Positions 8,081 to 17,000 of a stretch of 18,922 nucleotides of DNA are shown here, piece after piece. The notes below the pieces were generated by a model. That model was not told the origin of the DNA, ran no database searches, and was given only the letters and a program-made list of their open reading frames with translations. A program made the position numbers and the translations under genes. Source of the DNA: Gracilaria vermiculophylla (taxonomy: Eukaryota > Rhodophyta > Florideophyceae > Gracilariales > Gracilariaceae); contig JAHNZQ020000016.1 of assembly GCA_019155205.2 (NCBI GenBank), positions 2,445,100 to 2,464,021 on the forward strand. The letters are read 5' to 3'. Each line of letters opens with the position of its first letter. Position 1 is the first letter of the stretch.

Positions 8081-10161
8081 TGCCGTCCCTCGATACGGCG
8101 AATGAAGATGACACATCTCCCGAAGTGTCATTAAGGCTGTCATCACTGAATACAGCCACGGACGAGTGCAACATGTTTTATGAATGCACCGTGAATGGAC
8201 AGAGAGTAATCGGAGACCTTGACGCAGGTGCTACTCACTGTTTTATAGATCCAAGTGTGGCTAAAAGTCATGGTCTTACGATGATGCGCGTGGAAAATGA
8301 CGATGAGCTCGGCAGCGGATGAATGACCACAGCGCAGTGGAAGACAATGGGCACACTGACGTTTGAAAACGTCACAAGCACGGAAGAAGTTTATGTTTTA
8401 CCAATGAAGGGGGATATAAAGTTTGTTTTTGGAAGGAAATGGTCGCGGACACACAGCCCGGATATTGACTGGCGCACAGGTTGCGTTAGAATCAAGAAAG
8501 CTGATGGTTCAACGAAGATTCTGCGCCCTCAGAATGCGAGAGCAAGCCAAAACGCGATCACGTTCAAAAAGATTTCGATCGAGACAATGAAAAAGCTCAT
8601 GCGGAAACGGAAGGCAGAGCTATTTGCAGTCAGGATTCAGCCCACAAAGAACAGTATGACTGTGTTCCCTGACTTTTCAGACTTGGTGACAGAATTCCAG
8701 CACGTTCTTCTGGATGAAATACCAGACAAGCTGCCACCAAAGCGTGGCATTGACTTTGAGATCAACTTGAAGAAGGACCAGGCCCCTCCTGAAAGGCCAG
8801 TGATCCGATTTTCTCAAGATGAGTTATTGGAACTCAAACGAAAGTTGCAGGTGCTTCTATCTAGAGGACTTATCCGCCCTTCTAGCTCGCCGTATGGAGC
8901 CCCAGTATTTTTTGTGAAGAAAAAGGAGGGTGACATTCGAATGGTTTGTGACTATCGGGCGTTAAACAAGATAGCCATACCAGACTGAAACCCAATACCA
9001 TTGATTTCTGAAGCGATTGATCACGTTTGTGAAGCAACGATCTTTTCTAAGATACACTTATTGGAAGCCTATCATCAGATGCGCATCAGAGAAGAGGACA
9101 TACCGAAGACGGCGATTCGAATCCGGTATGGATCATTTGAATGGAGGGTTCTTTGCTTTGGATTGATGAAAGCCCCAGCAAGTTTCTCGAGACTATTGTC
9201 CACACTACCGCGAGACTTAAACGGAGATTGTTTGGTCTTGTTTGTGGATGACGTTTTGGTCTACAGTAGGTCATAGGAGGAACAAGAAAAGCACCTGAGG
9301 CGGTTCTTTGAAATTCTTAGAGCAAACAGACTGTACGCGAAACACTCGAAATGTGTTTTTGGAGTTAGCCAAGTCGACGTTTTTGGCTATACTGTACCAG
9401 CAGACGGCAATGTCATGCAAGATCGTTTGAGAAATGCAATTCTGGAATGGCCCACACATTTATCAGTACGAGAGGTGCAGCAGTTTTATGGCTTGGCAAA
9501 TTAGTACAGGAAGTTTATTAAGGACTATGCCAGGGTACTGCGGCCAGTGAGCGACATCGTTCGAGTAAAACAGTTTGAATGGGGGGATGAACAACCGAAG
9601 GCGTTTGACAAACTGAAGACTGCCCTCACATCCGCACCCGTATTGGCTCACCCATCGTCAGAGAAGAAATTTGTATTATCTACTGACGCATCGAAGTACG
9701 CCGTTGGTGCTACGCTTGAGCAGGACGGCAGACCAATCGCATACCTCTCACACAGACTGTCCACAGCGGAAACAAACTGAGACACAGGCGATCAAGAATT
9801 ACTGGCTTTCATGATCGCACTTCGCGAATGGGACATGTACTTGAAGGGAAGGAAGTTTAGTTTTAAGACAGACCACGAACCAATCAGGTACTTGCAGACA
9901 AAGGCCCGAATCTCCGGCCGACAAGCTCGATGGCTTGACGTCTTTCAGTCATACACGTATGAGACCGAACACGTACCACGTACACAACACATTGTCCTTG
10001 ACGCCCTAAGCAGGAGACCGGATCATCAGCCTGCTTTGCGGCGAATCGAGGTGATGAACAACAAATTGCTGCAACGAATCAAGACATGCTATGAACACGA
10101 CGATTTTACTAAGCAGATGATTCATTTTCCGGACAACACGTTGATAGGAGCAACAGAGTGA
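8032..10161 (+). pseudogene. pol: Retrotransposon pol, part 1: protease, reverse transcriptase, RNase H
   Basis: Pol lies in the -1 frame relative to gag. That frame is open from 8032, overlaps gag by 49 bases, and has an ATG overlapping the gag stop (TAATG at 8078-8082). The protease is recognised by LDAGATHCFID; its active-site triplet is Asp-Ala-Gly (8221-8229) where retropepsins have DSG or DTG. The RT region includes RPSSSPYGAPVFFVKKK and the FVDD box (9241-9252). Motif A reads FSKIHLLEAYHQ, so the catalytic Asp is His (CAC, 9055-9057). RNase H is recognisable with its acidic residues retained: TDAS, QELLA, TDHEP and DALSRRPD. In-frame stops are TGA 8320, TGA 8986, TAG 9274, TAG 9502 and TGA 9778, and the frame ends at TGA 10159, where integrase continues in another frame. 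Confidence 0.93.
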
Positions 10162-11576
10162 CGCATCAAGCTTCGAAATTTGAATTCAAAGACGAATACC
10201 TCCTGTGGAAGGGTACTGGTAGTACTAAACTATATGTTCCCGACAATCAGACACTGCAAATTGACATGATTGAGCAATTCCATGTCCCCGCTCACTTTGG
10301 AACTGAAAAGACTTACTCAAGGATGGCGCGACATGTCTATTGGCCTGGCATGTACAACGATACGGAGAAGTTCTGTTCGGCATGTCATGATTGTCAAGTG
10401 AACAAGGTTCCGAACATAGGACCTCAAGAGAAGCTGCAGCCTCATGAGATACCAGCAACGGTATGGGATGTCATGACCATGGAATTTTTGACTGAACTAC
10501 CACGTTGTAGTGCTGGATTCGACTCTGTGTTCGTCATAGTTGAGAAACTTTCGAAGCGGGCGATATTTTGTCCTACGACGAAGGAAGTGACAGCCGCTGG
10601 AGCCGCTCAATTACTGCAGGACGAGGTCTTCAGCGAGCACGGAATACATGTAAAGATGATATCCGATCGAGACCCGAAATTTAAGTCAAACTTCTGGAAA
10701 AGCTTGGCTCAGCTTTTAAACGTCAACGCCAACGTATCTACTAGCGATCACCCTCAGACGGACGGACAATCTGAAGTGATGATCAAAGTTTTGTGTGACA
10801 TGATCCGAAAAACCATCCAAGAAGAAAAAGAAAGCTGGCATGAGATACTTTCCACAATGAAGTTTGAGTACAACTCTTCAAAATATGCGAGTACGGGACG
10901 TACACCGTTCGAAGTTGATCTAGGAAGGATCCCATACAACCCATTGACAAGAAACCTCGAAGCATGTGGTGTTAAATGTCAAAGCGCAGCGGAGTTGGTG
11001 GATAAGAGAAATGCCTTTCATGCTTTAGCACGGGACACTCTAGCTGTCGCGCAGGCAAGGCAGCAACATTATGCAAATCTCAAGCGAAAAGAGATCACAT
11101 TTAAAGAAGGGTATTTGGTTTTGTTGCAAAGCGAAGACTTGAGTGCCTTCAGAAGAGCTGATCTACCTGCGAAGTGGAGAACCAAGTATCTTGGTCCACT
11201 TAAAATAACCTCAATCATGAGACCGGTGACTTACCGCGTCGAGCTTCCACCTTCGATGAAAAAGGCTCACAACGTTTTTCATGTTTCGAAACTACGCATG
11301 TACAAGAAACCGCTTGGACGCAAGGGGCCATTGTCAGTAATTATCGACGCAGATCGAACTGTAGAGCAGGAAGTGTTTGCGATTCTCGACAAGAAGCGGG
11401 AGAACCGTCGCGTATTCTTCTTGGTACAGTTCGCAGACGACCCTGTTTTGGAAGCTGTATGGATGACCAGAGGCAAACTGAATAACTGCAAGGACTTGGT
11501 TAAAGAGTATGAGACTTCGACCAGGACGTCAAATTTAGAAAAGGGTAAGTGTAACACAGTACCTCGCAAACCCTGA
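10158..11576 (+). pseudogene. pol: Retrotransposon pol, part 2: integrase with C-terminal chromodomain
   Basis: 472 codons are open, offset by one base from the upstream pol frame, consistent with a single-base indel near 10155-10165. The zinc domain has H-X3-H (FHVPAHFG, His codon at 10281) and a C-X2-C (ACHDCQ near 10380-10394), with YWPGM between. In the catalytic core the first acidic residue is Glu (TMEFLTELP, GAA at 10482) where Asp is expected. The second (SDRD, 10665) and third (GQSE, 10773) are present with D35E spacing. After a basic linker with HVSKLRMY, residues from about 11364 to 11513 form a chromodomain (EQEVFAILDKKRENRR, then FFLVQF and EAVWM). In chromoviruses this domain is known to steer integration to particular chromatin. 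The frame stops 27 bases inside the 3' LTR. Confidence 0.93.
11535..11549 (+). other. Candidate polypurine tract
   Basis: The purine-rich run AGAAAAGGGTAAG directly abuts the first base of the 3' LTR, where the plus-strand primer is made in LTR retroelements. It is short and interrupted by one T. Confidence 0.45.
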
Positions 11577-11807
11577 TCACTTGACCCAAGGCACATAATG
11601 ACAGGTGACCGCCAATTATGGACATCGTGTCAATTAAATCGTAACAGTAAGTAGTTAGGAAATAGAACCTTCTCTAGTATTTAAGGCCGTCGCTGCTCTG
11701 CAGCCGGCAAGAGGGGGGATGGGGACCCGGACCGGGGGGGAGGGGAAGTAAAGACGAACGACTCGACCGACAGAGGAGGACAGAGAACCGATGGACACTC
11801 TGTTCCA
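11550..11807 (+). repeat. 3' LTR
   Basis: It begins TGTAACACAG and ends GTTCCA, followed by the TACC duplication. It differs from the 5' LTR at about 14 positions: roughly half transitions and half transversions, with no indels. The integrase-chromodomain frame ends 27 bases inside this LTR. Confidence 0.95.
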
Positions 11808-11811
11808 TACC

Positions 11812-13567
11812 CCTCTACCTTCACTTTCTTTATTCTATATCTACCTTATCTTCTTTCTAGCAGGTTTCTCGACAGTGACTATTGGCCACCCAATTCGAAT
11901 GTGACGACAGCAGATTCGTAATCAGTGTACATCCCCATCCCCCACATGCTGTGTTAAACAAAGAGAAGATATGGTGAGGGTCTTATGCAAATGGGTCTGT
12001 TTTGCGGTAGGAGCAGCCGCCGCAAATGAATCATTCAGATCTTAATCCAACAAAATTGCATATCCTGACGGGCGTCTACGTGCAAAACATAGGTCTGAAG
12101 TAGTGACACCTGCACAACCAAACGAAATATGATACTCACACGCGGGATTTTGAAGATACACACCGTATGTGACACGAGTTTTTCTCTGGTTACTGTTATT
12201 CTCGAGATTGTTTTTTTTTCAGCTTCTTTACCAATGGTTTTTTTCAGTCACACACGTTTTCTAATGACCCGATTTTGCTTTCTAGTGTCTATGGGATAAC
12301 TGGCCTCATGTTAGGTCAATTGATCTCATAAATTATGAGGCCAAAATTGTCACTATATTATAATAAATAGAGCATGTCCACAGCTTTATTACTCTTGTTG
12401 ATATCGAAGAGTTATTTTTGTTAATCGGTCTTCGCTACGTTTTCCAGTTTATTGAACCAGTTTTCATTTATATCACTTCACATTTACCGTTATTGTGGTA
12501 AAACTTTTGACGCTGCTGTTTACTGATCATCGCAATGAAGTAGACGCTCGATTCTACACTCGTGCTTGGTTTGTCCACTGCGGCATTGAGTGCCAGCAGT
12601 ACTTTGTCACAAATTAAAAACCGCAACTAGTGTTCAGAATTGTCAAAAATTTAAACGTCATTCTCGACAATAGACGCTCACAGACTATTGTGGCAGTTTT
12701 ATAGAAAACTTAGGGCGAAGCAAACTTTGTTATTTGCAACTGAGCAACGTTTTTAATGAAGTGCACGTCAAATAACAGGTAGATATTTAGATGCAGGCAA
12801 CTTTTTCGGCTGTCTGGTTCGACTCCTTTGTGAGTCAGTACACTCCGCGAAACTTGAAGAAGGCCACTCTCAACTTCCACCATTATTGCAGAACATTTTT
12901 TTATTCCTTGAAGCACGCCTTTTCAGGCAAATGGGACTGAAAAACATAACTTGTGTAACAGATTAGATTACATTTTGTCAATGTCTGTCACGTTCAGTGA
13001 GCCAGTTAAGATCCATACCTGCACAATTCAGTTCAAGTCCAATTATGATTTGTCCTTCTCCTTGAAAGAAGCGCGCTCTTTACCTTCGTTTTCATCCCAA
13101 AACTGCTCTTCCTCAGATTTCCTCATGACTGAGAAATCCAAAACCCATAAGTGATGGGAATTGGTCAGCCCTGGTCCGAAAAGGAAAAGGGGATGACTCT
13201 TGTGGCAAATGCTCAGTGTTGCTCGCAAAGAGAAATAGTTAAGACTTCAGTTCGCTCTCGTTCTGTTCTTTAAAATTTTTTGAAGAATCCGAGCATATAC
13301 AAAACGCGGTTTAACGGATCCATGTACAACATGTTGACATCAACCGCAAAATGAGCGTTTCTTCGTACCATATCCAAGTCAAATTTACCCACAAGATAGC
13401 TTTTAAATTCTCGATTTCTACCAATTTTTGCTGGAACAGTGCAACAGATCCAAAAGAATGACCAAAGTGTAATGTATGAACCGGAGAAGAAGATATAAAT
13501 GATGAAAAATTGACTTTAAAAAGAAAAAGCATTTTTTTGTTTCCTAAAGATGACATTTTTACTGATG
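11812..13567. other. AT-rich spacer with no recognisable gene
   Basis: About 1.75 kb beginning with a pyrimidine-rich stretch (11812-11865). The longest frames in any reading are under about 85 codons and I recognise no domain. A short inverted repeat at 12301-12343 is the only structured item I noted. I see no RNA gene. Confidence 0.5.
12301..12343. repeat. Nested short inverted repeats
   Basis: TGGCCTCAT (12301-12309) pairs perfectly with ATGAGGCCA (12335-12343) across a 25-base gap. The gap and right arm also contain the near-palindrome CTCATAAATTATGAG (12325-12339), so two alternative stems compete. It may be a remnant of a small inverted-repeat element or chance in AT-rich DNA. Confidence 0.4.
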
Positions 13568-13569
13568 TA

Positions 13570-13595
13570 CAGTGTGTTTCAAAAACATACTACCC
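13570..13595 (+). repeat. Left terminal inverted repeat
   Basis: Starts with CAGT, directly after the TA at 13568-13569. It matches the reverse complement of 14823-14848 at roughly 20 of 25 positions, including an uninterrupted GTTTCAAAAACATAC core. Confidence 0.85.
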
Positions 13596-13695
13596 TTAAA
13601 AAGTGCGCCAAAACTGCACTGTAGGCAAGATTTTGTACATAGTCTACATAGAATCGTTTCAAAAAGACATGTACACCGCCTTCTTTCTAGTAAAA

Positions 13696-14691
13696 ATGGC
13701 TCGAGGTCCGCCACTTTCCAAGCAAGAACAGCTTCAAATCGTACATTTAACGCCGAAAAACATTCTAACAGTGCTATCGCGAATACATTGAAGCTGTCTA
13801 GGATCACAATAGCTACTTTTCTCAAAAACCCGATTCTATATGGCTTTTAACGATCTCCTAGACGCCCAAAGAAGCTCAGCCCAGCAGATAAAAGAGGAAT
13901 TAAAAATGAGCTGCGCAAAGGAAAAGTATCATACGAAAAAATTGGAATAAATATCAATATTAACGCTTCCAAATCAACTATATGGAGGCAAATAAACAGC
14001 ACAAATTTGTTTATATATAAAAAAATGAAAAACATATTCTTTCTCTAAAGCCATCACAAGCCGAAGAGAGTTGACTGGTGTGCTGGAAAAGAAAACTGGG
14101 AAAAAGAATGGGAAAATGTTATTTTTACTGGTGAAAAAAAGTTCAATTTTGGACGGATCAGATTGCTACAAATTTTATTGGCACGATCTTCGTAAAGAAC
14201 GTCATGAGGTTTATACCAGGCATTTAGGTGGAGGCTCTGTAATGGTCTGGGCGGGCATTTCTAAAAAAGGTCTCACGGAAATTTTATTTATTGAAATAAA
14301 TATGAATGCAGAAAGATATCAATAAGTTTTATACAACTGTTTGGTACCTTTTGGATTATGTTTCCATGAAGAAAATTTCAATTTTTGACAGGATAATGCG
14401 CCTGTACACAATTCATCTTTGATCAAAACTTGACTACAGGAGTCAGATGTATCTGCTTAAGAGTGACCGACACGCTCAATAGATCCGAACCCAGTCAAAA
14501 ACGTTTAGGGACTGCTGGCGAGGATGGTTTTTGCGCATGGAAGGCAATTTCAGACAGTTTTTGAACTCGAAAACTGTATTAAGAATTGCTGGAAATCTAT
14601 GACAGTTTCAAGTATAGAAAAGTACATCAATTAGATGCCGAAACGCTGCACTAGCGTTACACAGCATAAAGGGTGCAAAATTAACTATTGA
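13696..14691 (+). pseudogene. Tc1-like transposase, frameshifted, with stops and lost catalytic residues
   Basis: The ATG at 13696 begins MARGPPLSKQEQLQIVHL, the start of a paired-type helix-turn-helix region. A frameshift near 13755-13775 moves reading to the frame of NSAIANTLKLSRITIATFLK, which continues through RPKKLSPADKRGI and STIWRQI with stops at 13848 and in the mid-14040s. A second shift near 14145-14160 returns to the first frame for CYKFYWHDLRKE and GGGSVMVWAGISKKG, then stops recur to the end at 14691. Of the expected D...D34E triad, the first Asp is Gly (GGT at 14130, TGEKKF), the second is kept (QDNAPVH, 14392) and the Glu is Lys (AAA at 14497, NPVKNV). The D2-to-third spacing is exactly 34. 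The protein would have cut and pasted the element. This copy cannot. Confidence 0.9.
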
Positions 14692-14822
14692 GCGTCGCGC
14701 AGTAAAGATTTGTTATTGCTGATCATATGTTTTGGAAACGGTTTTTTGACTTTACTTTTTTCTGAAACCTATTTTTGTAGGCGTACAGTATACATGTGGT
14801 AGTTTTTTTGAGATTTCACAGC

Positions 14823-14848
14823 GTGTCGTATGTTTTTGAAACAGTCTG
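14823..14848 (-). repeat. Right terminal inverted repeat
   Basis: On the minus strand it begins CAGACTGTTTCAAAAACATA, directly inside the TA at 14849-14850. Confidence 0.85.
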
Positions 14849-14850
14849 TA

Positions 14851-15495
14851 GCTATTAAAAACTGTTTGCAAGTTACACTTTAGTTATTTAGTCTATTGTT
14901 GAATGGTGTAGTGCAATAGCCCGCTTGTAGAGAAAAGCACATGAAGGCGTCCAAATATTCCTCCGCAGAGATAGTTCGGCGGTAGAGCCGTCTCGAGAGC
15001 ACAAAAGGGCAATGTTTGGTGTAAGACCTACGTTGCCCGGCAGCACTTGGTAGGAGAGGTATGAAAAAGTTCCACAGTAGTTAGTTGTAAAGTATGAGTG
15101 TGCCGTTCATCCTTGGAGAAACGAGATGGGAAAGAAAGGGAGAGTGCGGGTCGCGAGATCCACAAGGTGAAGAATGTAACACCAAGGTGGGAAAAATAAA
15201 GGTAGCCATAAATCAGACAACGGCGGGCCGTAAAAATCCTTGTATCTGGAGCGAACACAGTGAGACTGGTAGTATACCCATGTATGGGCACTCTCCGCGA
15301 ACAAGGCGGATGAGTAACCGTACGCTACGGGATATATCTCGTGACAGGCAAATGCAGACGTAAGTGGAAGGCTCTGAGCCGGAACCTTAGCTACCCTTTA
15401 CTGAGGGCGGCGGCAGGGGTACCGGCGCCCTTAAGTGCTATAAATCTATTTAAATAAAGTGGAAAAATCTTAAATAAGTAAATAAATACTCGGCC
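14851..15495. other. Spacer ending in a TAAA-rich tail, possible 3' end of a non-LTR retroelement
   Basis: About 640 bases with a moderately GC-rich body, including a self-complementary GGCGGC...GGCGCC stretch near 15404-15431. It ends in ATTTAAATAAAG and AAATAAGTAAATAAATA (about 15447-15488). A short-repeat A-rich tail after an unremarkable 3' region is what a 5'-truncated LINE-like element leaves behind. I see no reverse-transcriptase motif and found no flanking duplication, so this is only a suggestion. Anonymous frames of about 90 codons exist on both strands (15094-15363 plus; 15028-15291 minus). Confidence 0.25.
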
Positions 15496-15531
15496 ATTTG
15501 GGCCATCACCCGTACACCGTCCCAGGCACTG

Positions 15532-16490
15532 GTGCTATCAGGAGTTCTCCGTGTCATACTTCTTGCACTCGTGCCGTGGGCCGTTTCCACGGGACTTAGT
15601 CATATCAATTTTCTACCGCGGGTGGCTCAGTATGCGCGCATATGTGATAATACACGAAAAACGGGCGTGTACTTCATATTCACTCCCTCAAACGGGGGTA
15701 CCAACCCGTGGTATGAGTCCCACGGGCAGGCAACATGTATAAGTGTGCGCCCTTTTCAGATTCGCTGGGAAGCCACGGCAGCGAGCTGGCATTGCACAAA
15801 ACATGCCTCAAACCAGCGTCTTCCTCACGACAACGGTTTCCTTCTTCGACGGCTTCTCCGGTCATACAAGCTCCAAACCAAACCATGAACGCACCGCCTC
15901 CGAACCATCCGACCAAATCGAGAAACGACAGCCTAGATGGCAACAACAACCTATCCACAGGTTTTCGTTCTTTTGCGGCTCCACTCGATGCCTCTAGTGT
16001 TACCCGCAGTGCGGGCTAATCCGCCATCGAGGACGCCGACGGCCGACAGTGGCCATCGCACCATTCTCCGTTGGGACTCAGCCCGCTAACGCGAAACGGG
16101 AGGATGCAGTTCCTGTTGGTACCGTGGTTCCACCCAACCGTCGTACGGAACGCTGAAATTCTGTACCGATATATCGACGGGGCTGGCGTGCATTCCAGTG
16201 ATCTCAACGACAATGTGGTGACTTCCTGGGAGTGAAGGACCTGCAACGTGGTACCAACGCACCAAGTCTGACGAGGCTATGGAAAATCCCGTGCAGCGGC
16301 GCATGCTGCGCTGGTGCGATTGGTATACCAACGGCAGAGCCGTGCATCGTTCGAAGTCACTATCCCAGATGAACTCCAGTTTGATGTGGGGTTTTTAACG
16401 CACCCGCGGGGAGATTGGGTATTGCGACCGCCCTGCAAAATTGGAAACCCTTGCGATGCAGAACATATTTATGGCGAGACATGAGGCCTT
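15532..16490 (+). pseudogene. Decayed protein-coding region of unknown family, segment 1
   Basis: Several overlapping frames on the plus strand look like former coding sequence, but none is intact. One is 15532-15888 (GTG start, opening with a hydrophobic stretch, later IFTPSNGGTNPWYESHG). Another is 15551-15742 (DLVISIFYRGWLSMRAYV). A third runs from 15735 to a TAA at 16017, then on in the same frame to 16234 (MQFLLVPWFHPTVVRNAEIL). After further shifts comes a stretch near 16340-16480 (SFEVTIPDELQFDVGFLTHP). Alternating beta-strand-like segments with aromatic and Pro/Gly residues faintly recall viral capsid jelly-rolls, but I cannot name a family and would not rely on this. A minus-strand reading gives shorter, less natural frames. 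Multi-exon or pseudogene status is undecided; multiple frame switches favour decay. Confidence 0.35.
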
Positions 16491-17000
16491 TTGCTTGACT
16501 TGACCGAGTCTCTGGGCGGAATTCTGATACCTATCCTAGTCGTATTAGTCAAACGTCTTGCAGAGGTTCACTCGTTTTGAACGGAAGACACGCTCCCAAA
16601 TTGGATGAATCGTCCCGTACCAGAACATGGAACTCGATCGTATAGCTCCGGCAAACCGAGAAGGCCGGTATGTCACCCTATCACCGTGGTGGACTCACAT
16701 GGAGGCTTGACGGGGATGTTTCGTCGGATGTCCTCCGGTGGTGACCTATCCGGGTTCAAACCTCGTGAATAACTCGCATGCCCGGATGGGGTCAGTGGGG
16801 ATTACCAAATGAGCTGTCCGTACGGCGGCGTCTCTTCCTGCGGAAGCATACGACCAGTACCGGCTTTAGTACCTCCAACCGCGTGTGCGGGCTGCCATTT
16901 GTTCCCTTGGTGTGTGCGTCCTCCTCGATGGTGTGGCCAACTGCGTAGAAGTTGCAGGCCTTCTCTATTTCATCGATTAAATCCCTTTGGACCATGTAAC
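16491..17000. other. Stretch without a clear frame between two coding-like segments
   Basis: About 500 bases with GC content like its neighbours. Short plus-strand pieces remain coding-like (for example NMELDRIAPANREGRYVTLS near 16625-16685), but stops separate them. On the minus strand a 135-codon frame (17199-16792) overlaps the right part, so strand assignment is less certain here than further right. Confidence 0.3.

Larger units (their letters stand above)
6648..11807 (+). mobile_element. Ty3/gypsy LTR retrotransposon (chromovirus), complete but inactive
   Basis: The element spans 5160 bases: two 258-bp LTRs and an interior of 4644 bases. It is flanked by a perfect 4-bp duplication, TACC, at 6644-6647 and 11808-11811. 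The interior carries gag, then protease, reverse transcriptase, RNase H, integrase and a C-terminal chromodomain. Integrase placed after RNase H is the Ty3/gypsy (Metaviridae) order, and the chromodomain marks it as a chromovirus. The LTRs differ at about 14 of 258 positions with no indels, so the insertion is not recent. Six in-frame stops, one frameshift and several catalytic-residue changes show it cannot move on its own. Confidence 0.97.
13570..14848 (+). mobile_element. Tc1/mariner-type transposon, about 1.28 kb, inactive
   Basis: Terminal inverted repeats begin CAGTGTGTTTCAAAAACATA at the left and, reverse-complemented, CAGACTGTTTCAAAAACATA at the right. They are flanked by TA at 13568-13569 and 14849-14850. 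Each end has an inner repeat with the same GTTTC-AAAA core: 13651-13675, about 80 bases in, and 14724-14742, about 103 bases in. This is an IR/DR organisation. Inside is a broken transposase gene on the plus strand. Its right end closely resembles the left end of the copy at 5358-6643, so the two belong to one family in opposite orientation. Confidence 0.9.

Noticed and set aside
6941..10161. Reassignment of TGA (and TAG) to Trp, which would make the retroelement intact
   Set aside because: The minus-strand gene uses TGG for Trp and contains no TGA over 1030 codons. The retroelement also has a frameshift and altered catalytic residues, and both TGA and TAG would have to be recoded.
13300..13400. 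Minus-strand stretch with a DVN...LYMD...VLYM pattern faintly like a copia-type RT
   Set aside because: Too short and too weak. No neighbouring RT, RNase H or integrase motifs and no LTRs were seen around it.
14960..15055. tRNA-like D-arm (AGTTCGGCGGTAGAGC) near 14974-14990
   Set aside because: No matching anticodon stem, T-arm sequence or acceptor pairing could be found, and the D-loop lacks the usual A14.
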